A stretch of 64,000 nucleotides of DNA, from the NCBI GenBank assembly GCA_028564675.1, contig JAOVVO010000039.1:124001-188000 (forward strand), written 5' to 3'. A model generated the notes under the pieces. The model ran no database searches, was not told the origin of the DNA, and saw only the letters and a program-made list of their open reading frames with translations. A program made the translations under genes and the position numbers. Position 1 is the first letter of the stretch. Each line of letters starts with the position of its first letter. The stretch is from Onchocerca lupi. Taxonomy: Eukaryota > Nematoda > Chromadorea > Rhabditida > Onchocercidae. Positions 24,758 to 36,700 of the stretch are shown in pieces.

Positions 24758-27700
24758 CAAAAACTAGGTAAAAAAAGGCTGGCTCCAAGGAGAATGACTT
24801 CAAAAGAAGAGCGCAAAGTACTAGCAATACAGAAGAAGAAAAAACGAAAGAATAAAAAAAAGGTATGCTTTTAGTTTTAAATAAATTTTTTTGCATTTTC
24901 TTATTCAATATAATAGTGAGAAACCCTTGATTGTGGAATATAGAGAAGCGAAGGAAGAAAAGGGAAGACAGAGAATCGAATGGAAATTTTTTCTCGACAT
25001 TTTATATGTTATGGTTCCTGATTAATATTTTACGGATTGTAATTATGAAACGAGCATGTATATTCCAGTAGAATGATAAAATCTGACTTTTTGGAGTATT
25101 AAGTTTAAATGATCATTCTAAATGGTGTTTATTGCTGCATGAAGTATGTCTATTGATTCGAAGAAAGTTTTTAAAAAAAAAAAATGTTTTACTGCAATTT
25201 TTTTTTTTTTTTTTTGTCGGAACATTGATAGGTCGTGTGGAGAATTATAACTTTTATGACTGGAGTTAAATTAAAAAAGGAAGCCATTATTATAATTATG
25301 ATTTCTATTTTATGTATCTCTTGAATTTCGTAGAAAATTGTATTTATAACTATGAATCGTGAATGTGCGTTTTCTTAACGAATAGAATAGAGTTAACTGT
25401 CATGATGATTGCATTGATTTGAATAATATTTCTTTGCCGTTATGAATTGTTCTTGTACCTTTTTTGAAATACTATTTCGAGGTCATAAATGACATTCAAA
25501 TGAGAAGTGCCATTCATATCTTTTAGTGGAAGTTATCATCACTTCAGAAATTATAGCGATTGCAAATTTTTTATTTTCTTTTCTAATTTACACTTATTAT
25601 CTAGTTTTTTTTTCTTTTTCTTTTTTTTTCAAATCTGGTAATTTTATAGTAAAAGGTTTGATTTGAAACACGAAATCGTTAATAGAAAGCAACTTTGTGT
25701 TTATATTCATAATTTTTATATTCGTATTTATAATTTTTTTTTTTTTTTTAAATCGAAGGAAATCATTTGAATTCTTTTGTATTTTTCTTTGTTAGTTTAT
25801 TTATATCATCATTCACTTATTTATATCTTAACTAGATATGTATCACGAAGTTCTGGATATATGTTCTTAATGTTGAAAACTTATGGTTAATTTGCTTTAA
25901 ATTTATTTAAATTTTCAGAATGGGACGAAAAAGCCGCCACAAGTGATTACGAATGGTACCGAACAAATTGCATTCGTAAAATCGTTAGTTTATACTTTTT
26001 TCTAGTTAAGATAATGCATATCAAAAATTTATTACCAATAAATTTATCACCAAAATATAGTGAAGACAAAGATCTTAGAAAAATTCCGGTTCCTAAAAAA
26101 GACAAAGATCATCACATATTTCTTTTCCAACAGATAAATTTGTTTGGATTACATCCTCCCATCAAATATTCAAGAAATTACTTTGCAATTCCTCATTTCT
26201 CTTAAAGCCTGAATTGATTGAAGCATTATAAGCACATTCACATTTTGAATTACATATGGAAAAAATTCATTCTAGTCAAGTCATGAAATTCTGATCAAAT
26301 CTTTCTTTTGGAATGTTTTAATTGCTAACTATTATTTGGGACTGAGACTTCGATTACCGATATTGTATATATAAATAAATTTTAACCAGTGATCGTTCTG
26401 TTTACAATATTCTTTCTTAATAATGATCTTTTTTCCTTGCTCTATACGTACTCAATTGAAACTGGATTGCTGAGATCGAAAACGCATTATGGTTTAGAAA
26501 GACAATAGGTAGATGAAATATGATATATATGTCAATTCTTCTGAATATGTCTAAAAAAGTTTACATTCCTTGAGTATTTAAAATTTGAATTGAGCAGACT
26601 ATTGTCAGCTGTCAAATGTTTAACTTATAAGATTATTCATTATTAAGTTGAGGTATAAGGGAAATAGGATGGATGTGCTAATCTTTCTAGATAAAGTTTA
26701 GGCGATTAAATTTATCTATAAACGAAATTATTTTCCAGTCATCTTTCCTTTCAGAATATAAATTTTGTTTTTATGAAGTTATTCCTTTTTTAAGTTTTGT
26801 TAATGTTCTTGAAAATAATCAAAATTATAATTTGACATGTAGTGCTAGAAATGTAGGTTGAAAAATGAGACCTAAGTTGGAAGAAGTTTATTCAGTTGTT
26901 TGAGCGCATTTGTCCTTTATAATTTTGCTTCATATGTCAGCTTTAGTTGGACCAAATTTCTGCTCCGAAATGTCTTCATAACCTGGAGAAATTATATTTG
27001 GTTTTTAATCTCAACTATTTTCGTTTAATTTAATTTTTTTTTCTTTTTTTTTTTTTTAATTTGAAATTTATTTGCTAACTGGCGTACAATAAAATGTGAT
27101 CCTTTTTGTTTAGACTCAATCTTGAACAGAGCTATAGAACTGTTCAAACTTGATTGTTTTGTTCGGAAGAGTAAAGAATTTTTTGCATGAAGATTTTTTT
27201 CAATATCTTGCATAAAGATCAGTGAGTCGCTCATTTATCAAACTTGACTTTTTTTCTTTATTCGTCTGATCATCTTCTCATTGCCTTGTTACATTCTCTA
27301 TCTCGCATTACTTCGTCGCTTGCAAATTTCGATCCATCCAGTAAATAAAAAGCTTCCTGTTGAGAATATTTAAAGCTAGCACTTAAATTTGTGTTGAAAT
27401 GATGATGCCAGAACTTTTCTCTGCTGAACTTGTCTTGTCAAACCTTTCAATTCCTCTCTGTCCCCTTCTTTCTATCCAGTCTAACTGCTTCTCCTTCTCT
27501 CCTTTCCAAAAGTTCATTTCTATAGCTATTGATGTGACATTTTCCTGTAATATTTCTGCTAAAATTTCATCTATAATATTCTGAAAAGTATAGACCGAAA
27601 CTTTAGATTAGAGCGAAGCTTCCAATGAATTTTCATCGTTTCTCTCTTTGTACATCGTCATTCCTATCCCTTTATTTCTAAACTATATTCAACTACATAA

Positions 27701-30700
27701 AGAATTATTAACTTGTGAATCAGCTCTCCCGGTTCCTTCAAAGTAGCAAATGAAACTGTGAAAGGGAAGAACAGTGTAAACTACTCATTTTAAATCTGCT
27801 GATTGTTGAGCATCTCTTTATGGAATATTGGTATCAGCTAATGTATTTATTATTCGATGTTATTTCATCCAGATATACAAGTTTACTGTGATAGTCAACG
27901 ACATTTTTGATAAATTGAACTAATCGAATTTTCAGTTGGCTCCCAGACTGTCTTGCTTTGAGTCATTGTTCTATACTTAGAACTTTCCTTACTATCATTT
28001 TCCTTCCAAAAGCTGATGATTTGTTTGCTTTTAACAATTTCATGATTTTTTTGAAATCGGTCATTAAAAGTAATCCCGAATTATGTAAATTTTTCTAGTT
28101 ACACTGCAGTCATCCAATGGTCATTTGTTATTAGTCACTGATTCCAAATAGTCAATAGATTTTTAGTGATGAATTTGTCCTTTTCAGTAACTTTTTTGCA
28201 AGTCAAAAAATTCCGAAAAGTTATTGCAATTTTTCTGTTCTACGGCATTTATTTTGAAACTTTGAATTCCAGATGTCTCGCTCAACATCTTAAAAAGATT
28301 GAAAACTAACTAATTAGTTGACTAACTTATCGCTTGGTAAACGACGTCTTTGGCATTGTTCAAAAAAGTTCAGATTTTGCAATGTGCCCGATTTATTATT
28401 TTTTGTGCTAATTTTCCCTTCTGGTAAGAATTTTTTTTCAAATGCAGTTTGAAAGTACATCATTTTTACATATCTCCTTATTAGAGTTGTAGCCGCCGTT
28501 ATTAGAAAATAGTACTGAACCAGCGCCAGTGTTCTACTGCTCTTCTGCTTACTTGCTGTTCTATCTAAATGTATTGATCTGTAATGTTATCATCGTCAGA
28601 CTAAAAAAAGAAACGAAAATTGCTTCGTTTTTGTTAGTCTTTTGGTTTGGCTATTTAGGCCTTACAAGCCTTCTATTAACTTATTGGATTCTGATTCTGT
28701 TACTTTCGAAAGCAATGTTCATTTTGATGTTAAGTCGCTGGTACAATACATTAAGACCAAGACAAAACGATGTAAAGCAGGAAACGATGAATTTGATGAT
28801 ATTAAAAGAAAGCGAAGAAAAAGATGAATATTCTAAAGAGAAGCAAGAGATTTCACCACAGATTGCCACAGATTCTAAAATACTCCTCTCTCGTCTACAT
28901 TCTTCAACAATTCCTGAAGTTGTTAAATTCTCCGATCTTACAAATTCAAGATTCAAAAGCGATGAAATAAATTCAGATGATGATAATGATTCTGATGAAT
29001 TTTTATCAGATTATGCTACACCTTACGGGTCAGTTGATGAATCGGGACAACGTACAAGCAATGATGAATCACCGCTGACTTCTACAAAACGAGAATTGCA
29101 GATAGTCGAAGAATCTATTGTAAATGATAATAGTCAGAAATGGAATGAGAAATCTTTAGATTCCAGCAGAATGAAGAGAGAATTTGTTACGAAAATCACG
29201 AGTTTTATTAACACATTAGATTTAACACAGCAAAAACAAGACGAAGCTGAAATGCTTCATGAACATATCGGTATTTTAGATAATGAGTATCATTTGCAAG
29301 AGGTAGTTCCTTCTTTACCGCAACTATCATCGTTATCAGCAGTAGCCCTAAGACATGGTGATGAATCACTGATTGATCCGCTGTCATCATATGAAACAGA
29401 ATCTACATCAGAAGCTCCTAAAAATTCGAAATATCCAAAACTAGCATATTCTTTAGAGTCATTGACAACTCTGTTACCTTCACGTCGTGATCCATTTCTG
29501 ATGTTAAACAGAACTCAACAGGCTCCGAATTCATATTTGCATGTCAGTGCACCATTCTACATTAACTATTCAGAAATCGGTACATTTGATAATAGTAATC
29601 TGGAAAGAAATTTCTATATAAGTGACGCTGTTTTACTGCCGTATTTTAAAGCATCACAACTAAAGAATCGATTTTTATATAGTGCTGGAGTTAAAAAGAG
29701 TTCAAGTACAACTGATTTGGAATGTAACATTAAAAATAGATTATTAGGTCGGAAGTCAAAAATTCGCAATGAACAATTTAATCACGGATTAGACATGGTT
29801 TTATCTATGAATGAAAAAGGCAGTATGAATGCCAATAGCATATGTTCTAATTTACCGACCAAACCTTCGTTTTTTGATGGTGAATCTTCCATTCATATGG
29901 ATTCTGAGTCGGCAGCATCTGATTTTGGATCTTATATTTCAATTTGTCAAAATAATATCGAAAATGCAGAATCTATGGTAATTTCGGGATTTAACGAACG
30001 AATTTATGATGCAAAAGCTTCTAATCTGATTCCTGAAGAAAACAATCTTTTTTTGAGCTGTTACGATACATTGTTCAAAAATGGAAACGATAGAGAAACT
30101 CCACTTATATTTTCGTCGAGGTAAATTTTCTCGTCTTGTTTGTTTGAATTTCGCAGCCTGCTTAACCAGAGATTCTACTAAAATGAATTATTTGCAACGT
30201 GTTGTTGCTATATTTTTGATGGTTCTAAATTCTTTCAGTTCTTTCGTAAAGCATTTTTTTCTACAAGAATTCAATGACTTGATATGCAATCGAGCATAAT
30301 TTTTTGTATCAACACAATATGTTTTATGTGTGCTGCAACATTAATATTTTACTTAATCTTTCATTTGACCATTATCTTACCTATTTTAAAACAAAAAAAT
30401 TTTTTATGTGCTTTAGTTAGTGAAGTAAATGTTGATGTGTTTACTTATCAAATAAAAAATACTAACTTATAAAATTAAAGAATAGTAGCTATATACGTAT
30501 CGTTCCTATTTTTAGTACTACTAAACTTTACCCCTTTAACACCTTATGTTAAGTTATTCTTGTTTTCTGATCTTTAGGTTTTATTTTATGCTTATAAGAT
30601 ATTTATCTCCAAGAATTTTGTTCTCACTGAAACCTGTCTTCTTTTTCTTGTGTGATGTTTTGTTACATGCCAACAGTTTTATGCCATTTTACTAGATTCA

Positions 30701-33700
30701 TTGTATAGTTTGAAGAAGTAACGGAAGTATTGAATTTGAAGAACTGAAAGTTTCATTTCTTTGATTTTTTTCTCTTTTTTTATCTTCATACTACTCTTAG
30801 TGGTATCATTTGATTTATTCGGCTTAAAGATAAGGGAAAAAAAAGGATGATTATGAAGAAAAAAATTATTAAAAAAATCTGAAACTATAAGTTAAATAAC
30901 TAAACAGCGCATAGTGCAAGTTCCAACCATAATATTTGAGAAAAATTTTTCTTATACTATTTTTCTAGCTTCAGAAGCAAAATGTCATGCTTTTACAACA
31001 ATACTCAATAATGCATTTAATATTCCTAAATTTTATTTCCCATGCAATATTTTAATGGTTTTTGGTTCCACTATTCAGAACAGCATCTTCACTATTTTAC
31101 ATTTATTTGCTAAAAAAGTAATATAGATTCTATCGTTTTCGTTTTTTTATTCGATTTAGTTATTATTTCATCAACTTCATCTATCATTTCTTTGCTTCTC
31201 TCAGTATAAGTTTTAATATTACTTTGACTTCTCAGTATAAGTTTTAATATTACTTTGATTTCTATAGAAACTCTCTTGAAATCTCAACTGAAACTTTATA
31301 GTTTTTTATGCTTCGAAATTTTAGTTTCTAAATTTTGGTTTTTATAGTGGGAACGAGAACAAAACTCGAGAAACGACAGCAGCTACTACTGTAGGTAATA
31401 ACAATAATGATGATGCAGCAAAATTAAAAAAATCGAAAACCTTCGATGGCAGCTTCTTGATGGGAACTCATAAACTTCTCACTGAACCCGAGGATGCAAC
31501 AAGTTCCTTAACAAACTCGACGAAAACTTTTGGAAATGGTGTTCTGCAACAGAATCATCCTATTATACCATTGCCAGCCAACAGATCATTAGTATGTTTT
31601 AAATATATTCTTCTTGTCTATTTTCTGGACTCTTGAACATTGCATGTATTGCAGTTTAGTAGATATATTCCGAAACTTGTGTTCTTTTCAAGAAAGGATT
31701 CATTCTTTCGTCTTCCCTGGTTTTAGTTCCAAAGAGTAATTTGAGAAATACGACAAAAATAATTGTAACAATAATTAATATATTATTTCTCTCTATTTTT
31801 CATATTTGCAGCGATTGGAGTTTTTTTTTTTTTTTTTTTTTTTCTTTTGATTTTGCTTTTTTTTTCGATCGGAAAATTTTCTAAAATATAATGTAGATTT
31901 TTTATCGCAATTTTAATGTTTCAGAATCTTCATGGAGCAAATCACCAATTTCCTTGTACCCCTTCGTCGGGTACGAAATTCATGCTTCCAGATGATTCTT
32001 ATAATGGTCCATCGGTTGGTTCACCGAGTGCCGGAAGTGAAAGCGCTTATGGTGATGATGAAATGGAACGAGAACAGGTATGTCAATGATTGGATAAATA
32101 AGCAAACAGTCTACAAGTCACTTTCTGGACTTTCCCCAAGTACCTTCATCTTTTTGCTTTCTAAAATCCTACTTATATCAGTTTTATTAAATTTTTTGAG
32201 ACTGGTTTTGGTTTCAGGCTGTTTAGTAAGTTGCTGAATGTGATAAAAACTATAGGATATTGGTAAAGTTCTAGAAGTCATTCGCAAACTATTTTTATGT
32301 AATGAGCAACTATTATAGTATATGTTTAGGCTGTAATTTCAAACTTAAATTTAGATCCGTAAATGTTCTCTAAAATTCCATGCTTTTTCCGTCATTATTT
32401 GAATCCTTCTTGATTCTCTTTATCCATTCTTTAATGTGTACGAAGCCTTATTTTGTTGTTTGGTATGTATTACACCAGTGAAACTTCCGAATGATATTAA
32501 ATGAAAGTATTGTGATAAATTTAGGAGGAAGTGCTTGGTAGTGATGACGAGGAGCAGGAGGATCCCAAAGATTATCGGAAAGGCGGTTATCATCCTGTTG
32601 CCATTGGTGATGTATTCAATGGGCGGTAAGTGTTTCTACTTGTTCAGTAAAAATATCACTTTGTTATTTTTATTTTATTGAATTCTTTCCGTCACGGGTT
32701 TGGTTTTACAGTTATCATGTGATTCGGAAGATGGGATGGGGACATTTTTCAACAGTTTGGCTTTGTTGGGATACGGTGCAGATGCGTTTTGTTGCGATGA
32801 AAATTGTAAAATCCGCTGAGCATTATACAGAAGCAGCATTAGATGAAATCAAAGTAATGACTTTCATGAATTTATTCAACGCTTCTCAGATTTGGATGTT
32901 TTGAGATCACATATATTTATTTGGGCATTGATGAACTTTTAAAGATTTTCTGTCCGCATGTTTTTCCAAGTAAAAAGGAAGAAGATGATTTGAAATTCAA
33001 TTTCTCATAATTCGATGGTTTGTTTACATTCAATCTCTGATCTATTATGAAGTAATTTATTGATTTTGCGAAGCTCCTGACTCTTATTGTTTAATTTTAT
33101 TGTATATTTTATATTTCATATCATTTCTTTTCTAACTTATAGTTGTTAAAATTACAGTTGCTAATGGCAGTACGTAATGCAGACGAAAACGATCTGTTCC
33201 GTGAACGAGTTGTGCAACTTCTAGATGAATTTTCGGTAACCGGCGTTAATGGAACACATGTCTGCATGGTTTTCGAGGTTTTTTTTTTGTCTTTCAGTTG
33301 CGTGGAAGAATGTTCAGATTTGTAAATAATTACCGATTTTTGCATGGAAGTTAGTGTTTGATAGGAGTTAATAATTGTATTACATAAAGAGTTTTTTTAA
33401 CCATATTAACGTCTAAGCTAAATAGCATAATTTATGACAGAGATATTATCACCATATTATTCTACTAAAATTTGCTCACAATTATGTATTAGTTGGTAGA
33501 GAATAATAGTTAATATCAATTAATTAGATTATTTGGAGTTTTTCTTTAAAAAAAAAAAAGAACTTTTTCAGGTCCTTGGATGCAACTTACTGAAATTAAT
33601 TATCAGAAGTAATTATCAGGGTCTTCCTTTGGAACAGGTGCGCGTTATTATTAAGCAAGTATTGGAAGGATTACAGTATCTTCATGAAAAGTGCCAGATT

Positions 33701-36700
33701 ATACATACTGATATAAAACCAGAAAATGTCCTCGTTACAATGACACATGAACAAGTGAGGCGGGTATGTAAATTTCATCACTTCTATTCTTAATTGCTTT
33801 TTTTTTATGAAAATATATGGATATAACGTGGATTTCATTCTTCCTCACTTTCAAAGCTGAAGAGATTCGTAGAAAGTTAATTTCATACAAAAAGAGAAAC
33901 TTTATTCCCAGTAATTTTGATTCGGATCTGATTCGGTTACTTTGACGTGCATTTCGAAAATCGTTTTAGAAATCATTACTATGTTGTTAGTATAGTCAGT
34001 GTTAACATCATTTTATTTTTTAGAAATCTTCATATTTTTTCTGACTAGAGTTACTACTTTTTCAATATTGCAGATAGCTGCAGAGGCAATTTTATCAGGC
34101 AAAATGGGCTTCAAATTGTCGGGAAGTGCTGTAAGTACGGCTCCGCAACATATGGTTAAAAAAGTATGTTTGTCTGAAACAATATAATTCCTTTAGAATG
34201 TGAAGTAGTGTTTTTGTTTATCGAAAGATTAGATCTGGAGTTTATAGTTTTGTCTCTGCCATAAAAACAATAAAGAATATCAAAATTTTGATTTCTACAG
34301 GTTGAAGAAGCAATGTCAAAAAATAAGAAGAAAAAGTTGAAAAAGAAACGAAAGAAACAGCGGGAGCTATTGGAGCAGCAGTTAGTACAGATGGAAGGAT
34401 TGACTGTCGATCCAAATATTGTACTCGCTTCACTGAATTCTGAGGAACGAAACAAAGTTTGTTTTTCAATTTATTTAAATGTGTTTGAGATAGCGGAGAA
34501 CCGGAAATGAACTTCATATTCTGAGTTTCAAATTACGGCCAGGAATCGATACAAAGTCATATTTTGATCTTAAATATTAGACATGTTTAATATTAGACAA
34601 ATATTAGACATGTGTCTGACATGCTTAAACAGACATCCAACTCTCTTATTTGGCTTAATTGTAACATCTATCATAAAAACACAAGAAAGTTGAACTTAGG
34701 TTTTTCGGCAACATTATCTTGAAGTAATTTACACTATGGAATGGAATTTTCTTCCAAAATTCGATTTTGTAATTTTAGATTTAACTTAAAAAATTTTTCT
34801 TTCACTGCATTTAAGTCTCCAAATCTTTTTCAGATCTACAGTGCAAATTTTCTAGTTCAATTCAGTTAGTTGTAAATTAATGAACCCTAGTGCCATTTTC
34901 GCCTACCATTGATGATTTTATTTACTAAAAATTTATTAATTTACCCATAGGATCTTTTACTAGGCTCATCGCTCATCCGCAGAATAATGTTTAACTGATT
35001 TCTTCCCCATATTTCGAAACCAAGATACATACTAAGCGAAAATATGACAAATCCATGGAACATGCATGAATTGCAGTTACTTGGAAAACAGCACAGCAAC
35101 GGTTGCAATGCTAGTAATAGCAATCGATATGCAATACCTGAATTGTTGCGTTCTGCGGCCATGGCCGCTGCAATAATGCCCAATGGAAATAATGCTAGTA
35201 TGAGTGCACGACTTCATGATAATAGTGGTACCAATGGTATTATTCGTTCGTATGCAAGTCATTCGGTGAGTGATAAGCCAGCAGCAGCTGCAGAAGCACT
35301 ATGCAATACAACTTATTTGAGCATTGATGAGGAGTATAGATATAATCAGGTACTTGATCACTGCTATCAAAAGTATTATATTGTAAGAAGAGAGGCAAGT
35401 AACCACGGCTAATGCAGTTGCAATTGATGAAATAACTTTAACTAAACTGTTAGCAGTAGTAGTAAGCAGTACTACTACTTCCTTGAAGTACAATAAAAAC
35501 ATATAAGATTATCATAAGCATCGGTTTTAGGAATGACTATAAGCTACTTTTTCTATTTTAAATGTATGACAACTTTGAAGTGCTCCATGTTATTTTTTTC
35601 TTTTTTTTCTCGATGTGATATGTAGAATAGATGATACTGATGTAAAAAGTAAATATCGGAAAGATTGTGTGGTTTTGTGAATGAATATAGTACAGATAAA
35701 CAATAATGTAGAAGATATATTATGTACGACATAGATGAGACAATTCCTAGCTTTAACGTTGGCTGTGGGTATTAAAGATTGTCATTATACTATAGTTGTA
35801 TGTAGTGATCACTTAGTTCTTATAATTATTTAGTTTTAGTAAACTCACATTTTTCGTTAACGCATGTTACTGATTAGTGATCGTAGTGTCATTGGTGAAT
35901 GGAATGATATTTGTTTTCATCTTATTTCTATTTTTTATCTGAATCTATGTTTATCTGTAGTACAGATTTGATCAGCAAGCAAGCTTATCTTTTCATAAAA
36001 CTTCTTATGCATGTTTTTGATTTTAATGTATATAACGCATTTCTCCCATTTGCTGCCGTCAAATTAACGATTCTGATTAAATCAAATTAACAATCCTACT
36101 AATTATAGAGTGTTAATGAATCTTCGTTTAATTGAGATTTATTTTAAAAAAAAATTCAGCAGCATTCCATTCCATTTCTGCGCTTGGTAATTTCATTTAG
36201 TTCAGTTTTTTGTTGTTTAACATTACTTTTGCTCAATAACTTATATAAATCCATATTACTAGTGCTATATCATTCTTAGCGATCGGTTTTGTGGTTTCTT
36301 TTTAATGTATTTTTGCGACATCATTTTTGGATAGTGTTATGTGTAAATGCTTTGACGTGAGAAATAGTGATTTTTTAATTTTTCTTATCAGCAATTTGAT
36401 TTGCTGCAATAGTTAAAATTTTTTCTTCCTAACTCAAAAATTTTTGATTGCTTTTTAAATTTTTGTTTTCCTTAAGCTTAAATCAGAAATAGTGGCAACG
36501 AAAGCTGAAGACGTACAAATTAGTGATTTTATTGGTAAAGATACTTCTGTTTGTTCATCAGCACGGCAGAATCAACGTGCTCTAGTTGAGGTATGTGCTT
36601 CAATTGATGCTCTTATCATTAGAAACATTTACGTTATATATTTTGTCATTCATTGCAATAATGAGTGTTTTCAGTTTTTACTTTTCTTTTGATTCTCTCT

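Noticed and set aside
28529..28740. Two N-terminal membrane helices at the start of the long open frame in the SRPK intron
   Set aside because: This part starts at a non-ATG codon and overlaps a more protein-like reading in another frame. The hydrophobic run is typical of T-rich shadow translation.
29208..29390. Minus-strand open frames opposite the acidic SRPK block
   Set aside because: They are shadows of the plus-strand coding sequence, with no motifs.
34156..34517. Minus-strand open frames over the SRPK Lys-rich spacer
   Set aside because: They are antisense shadows of clear kinase exons.
35299..35502. Minus-strand frames opposite the SRPK spacer exon
   Set aside because: They mirror Ala/Asn-rich plus-strand coding and have no independent support.
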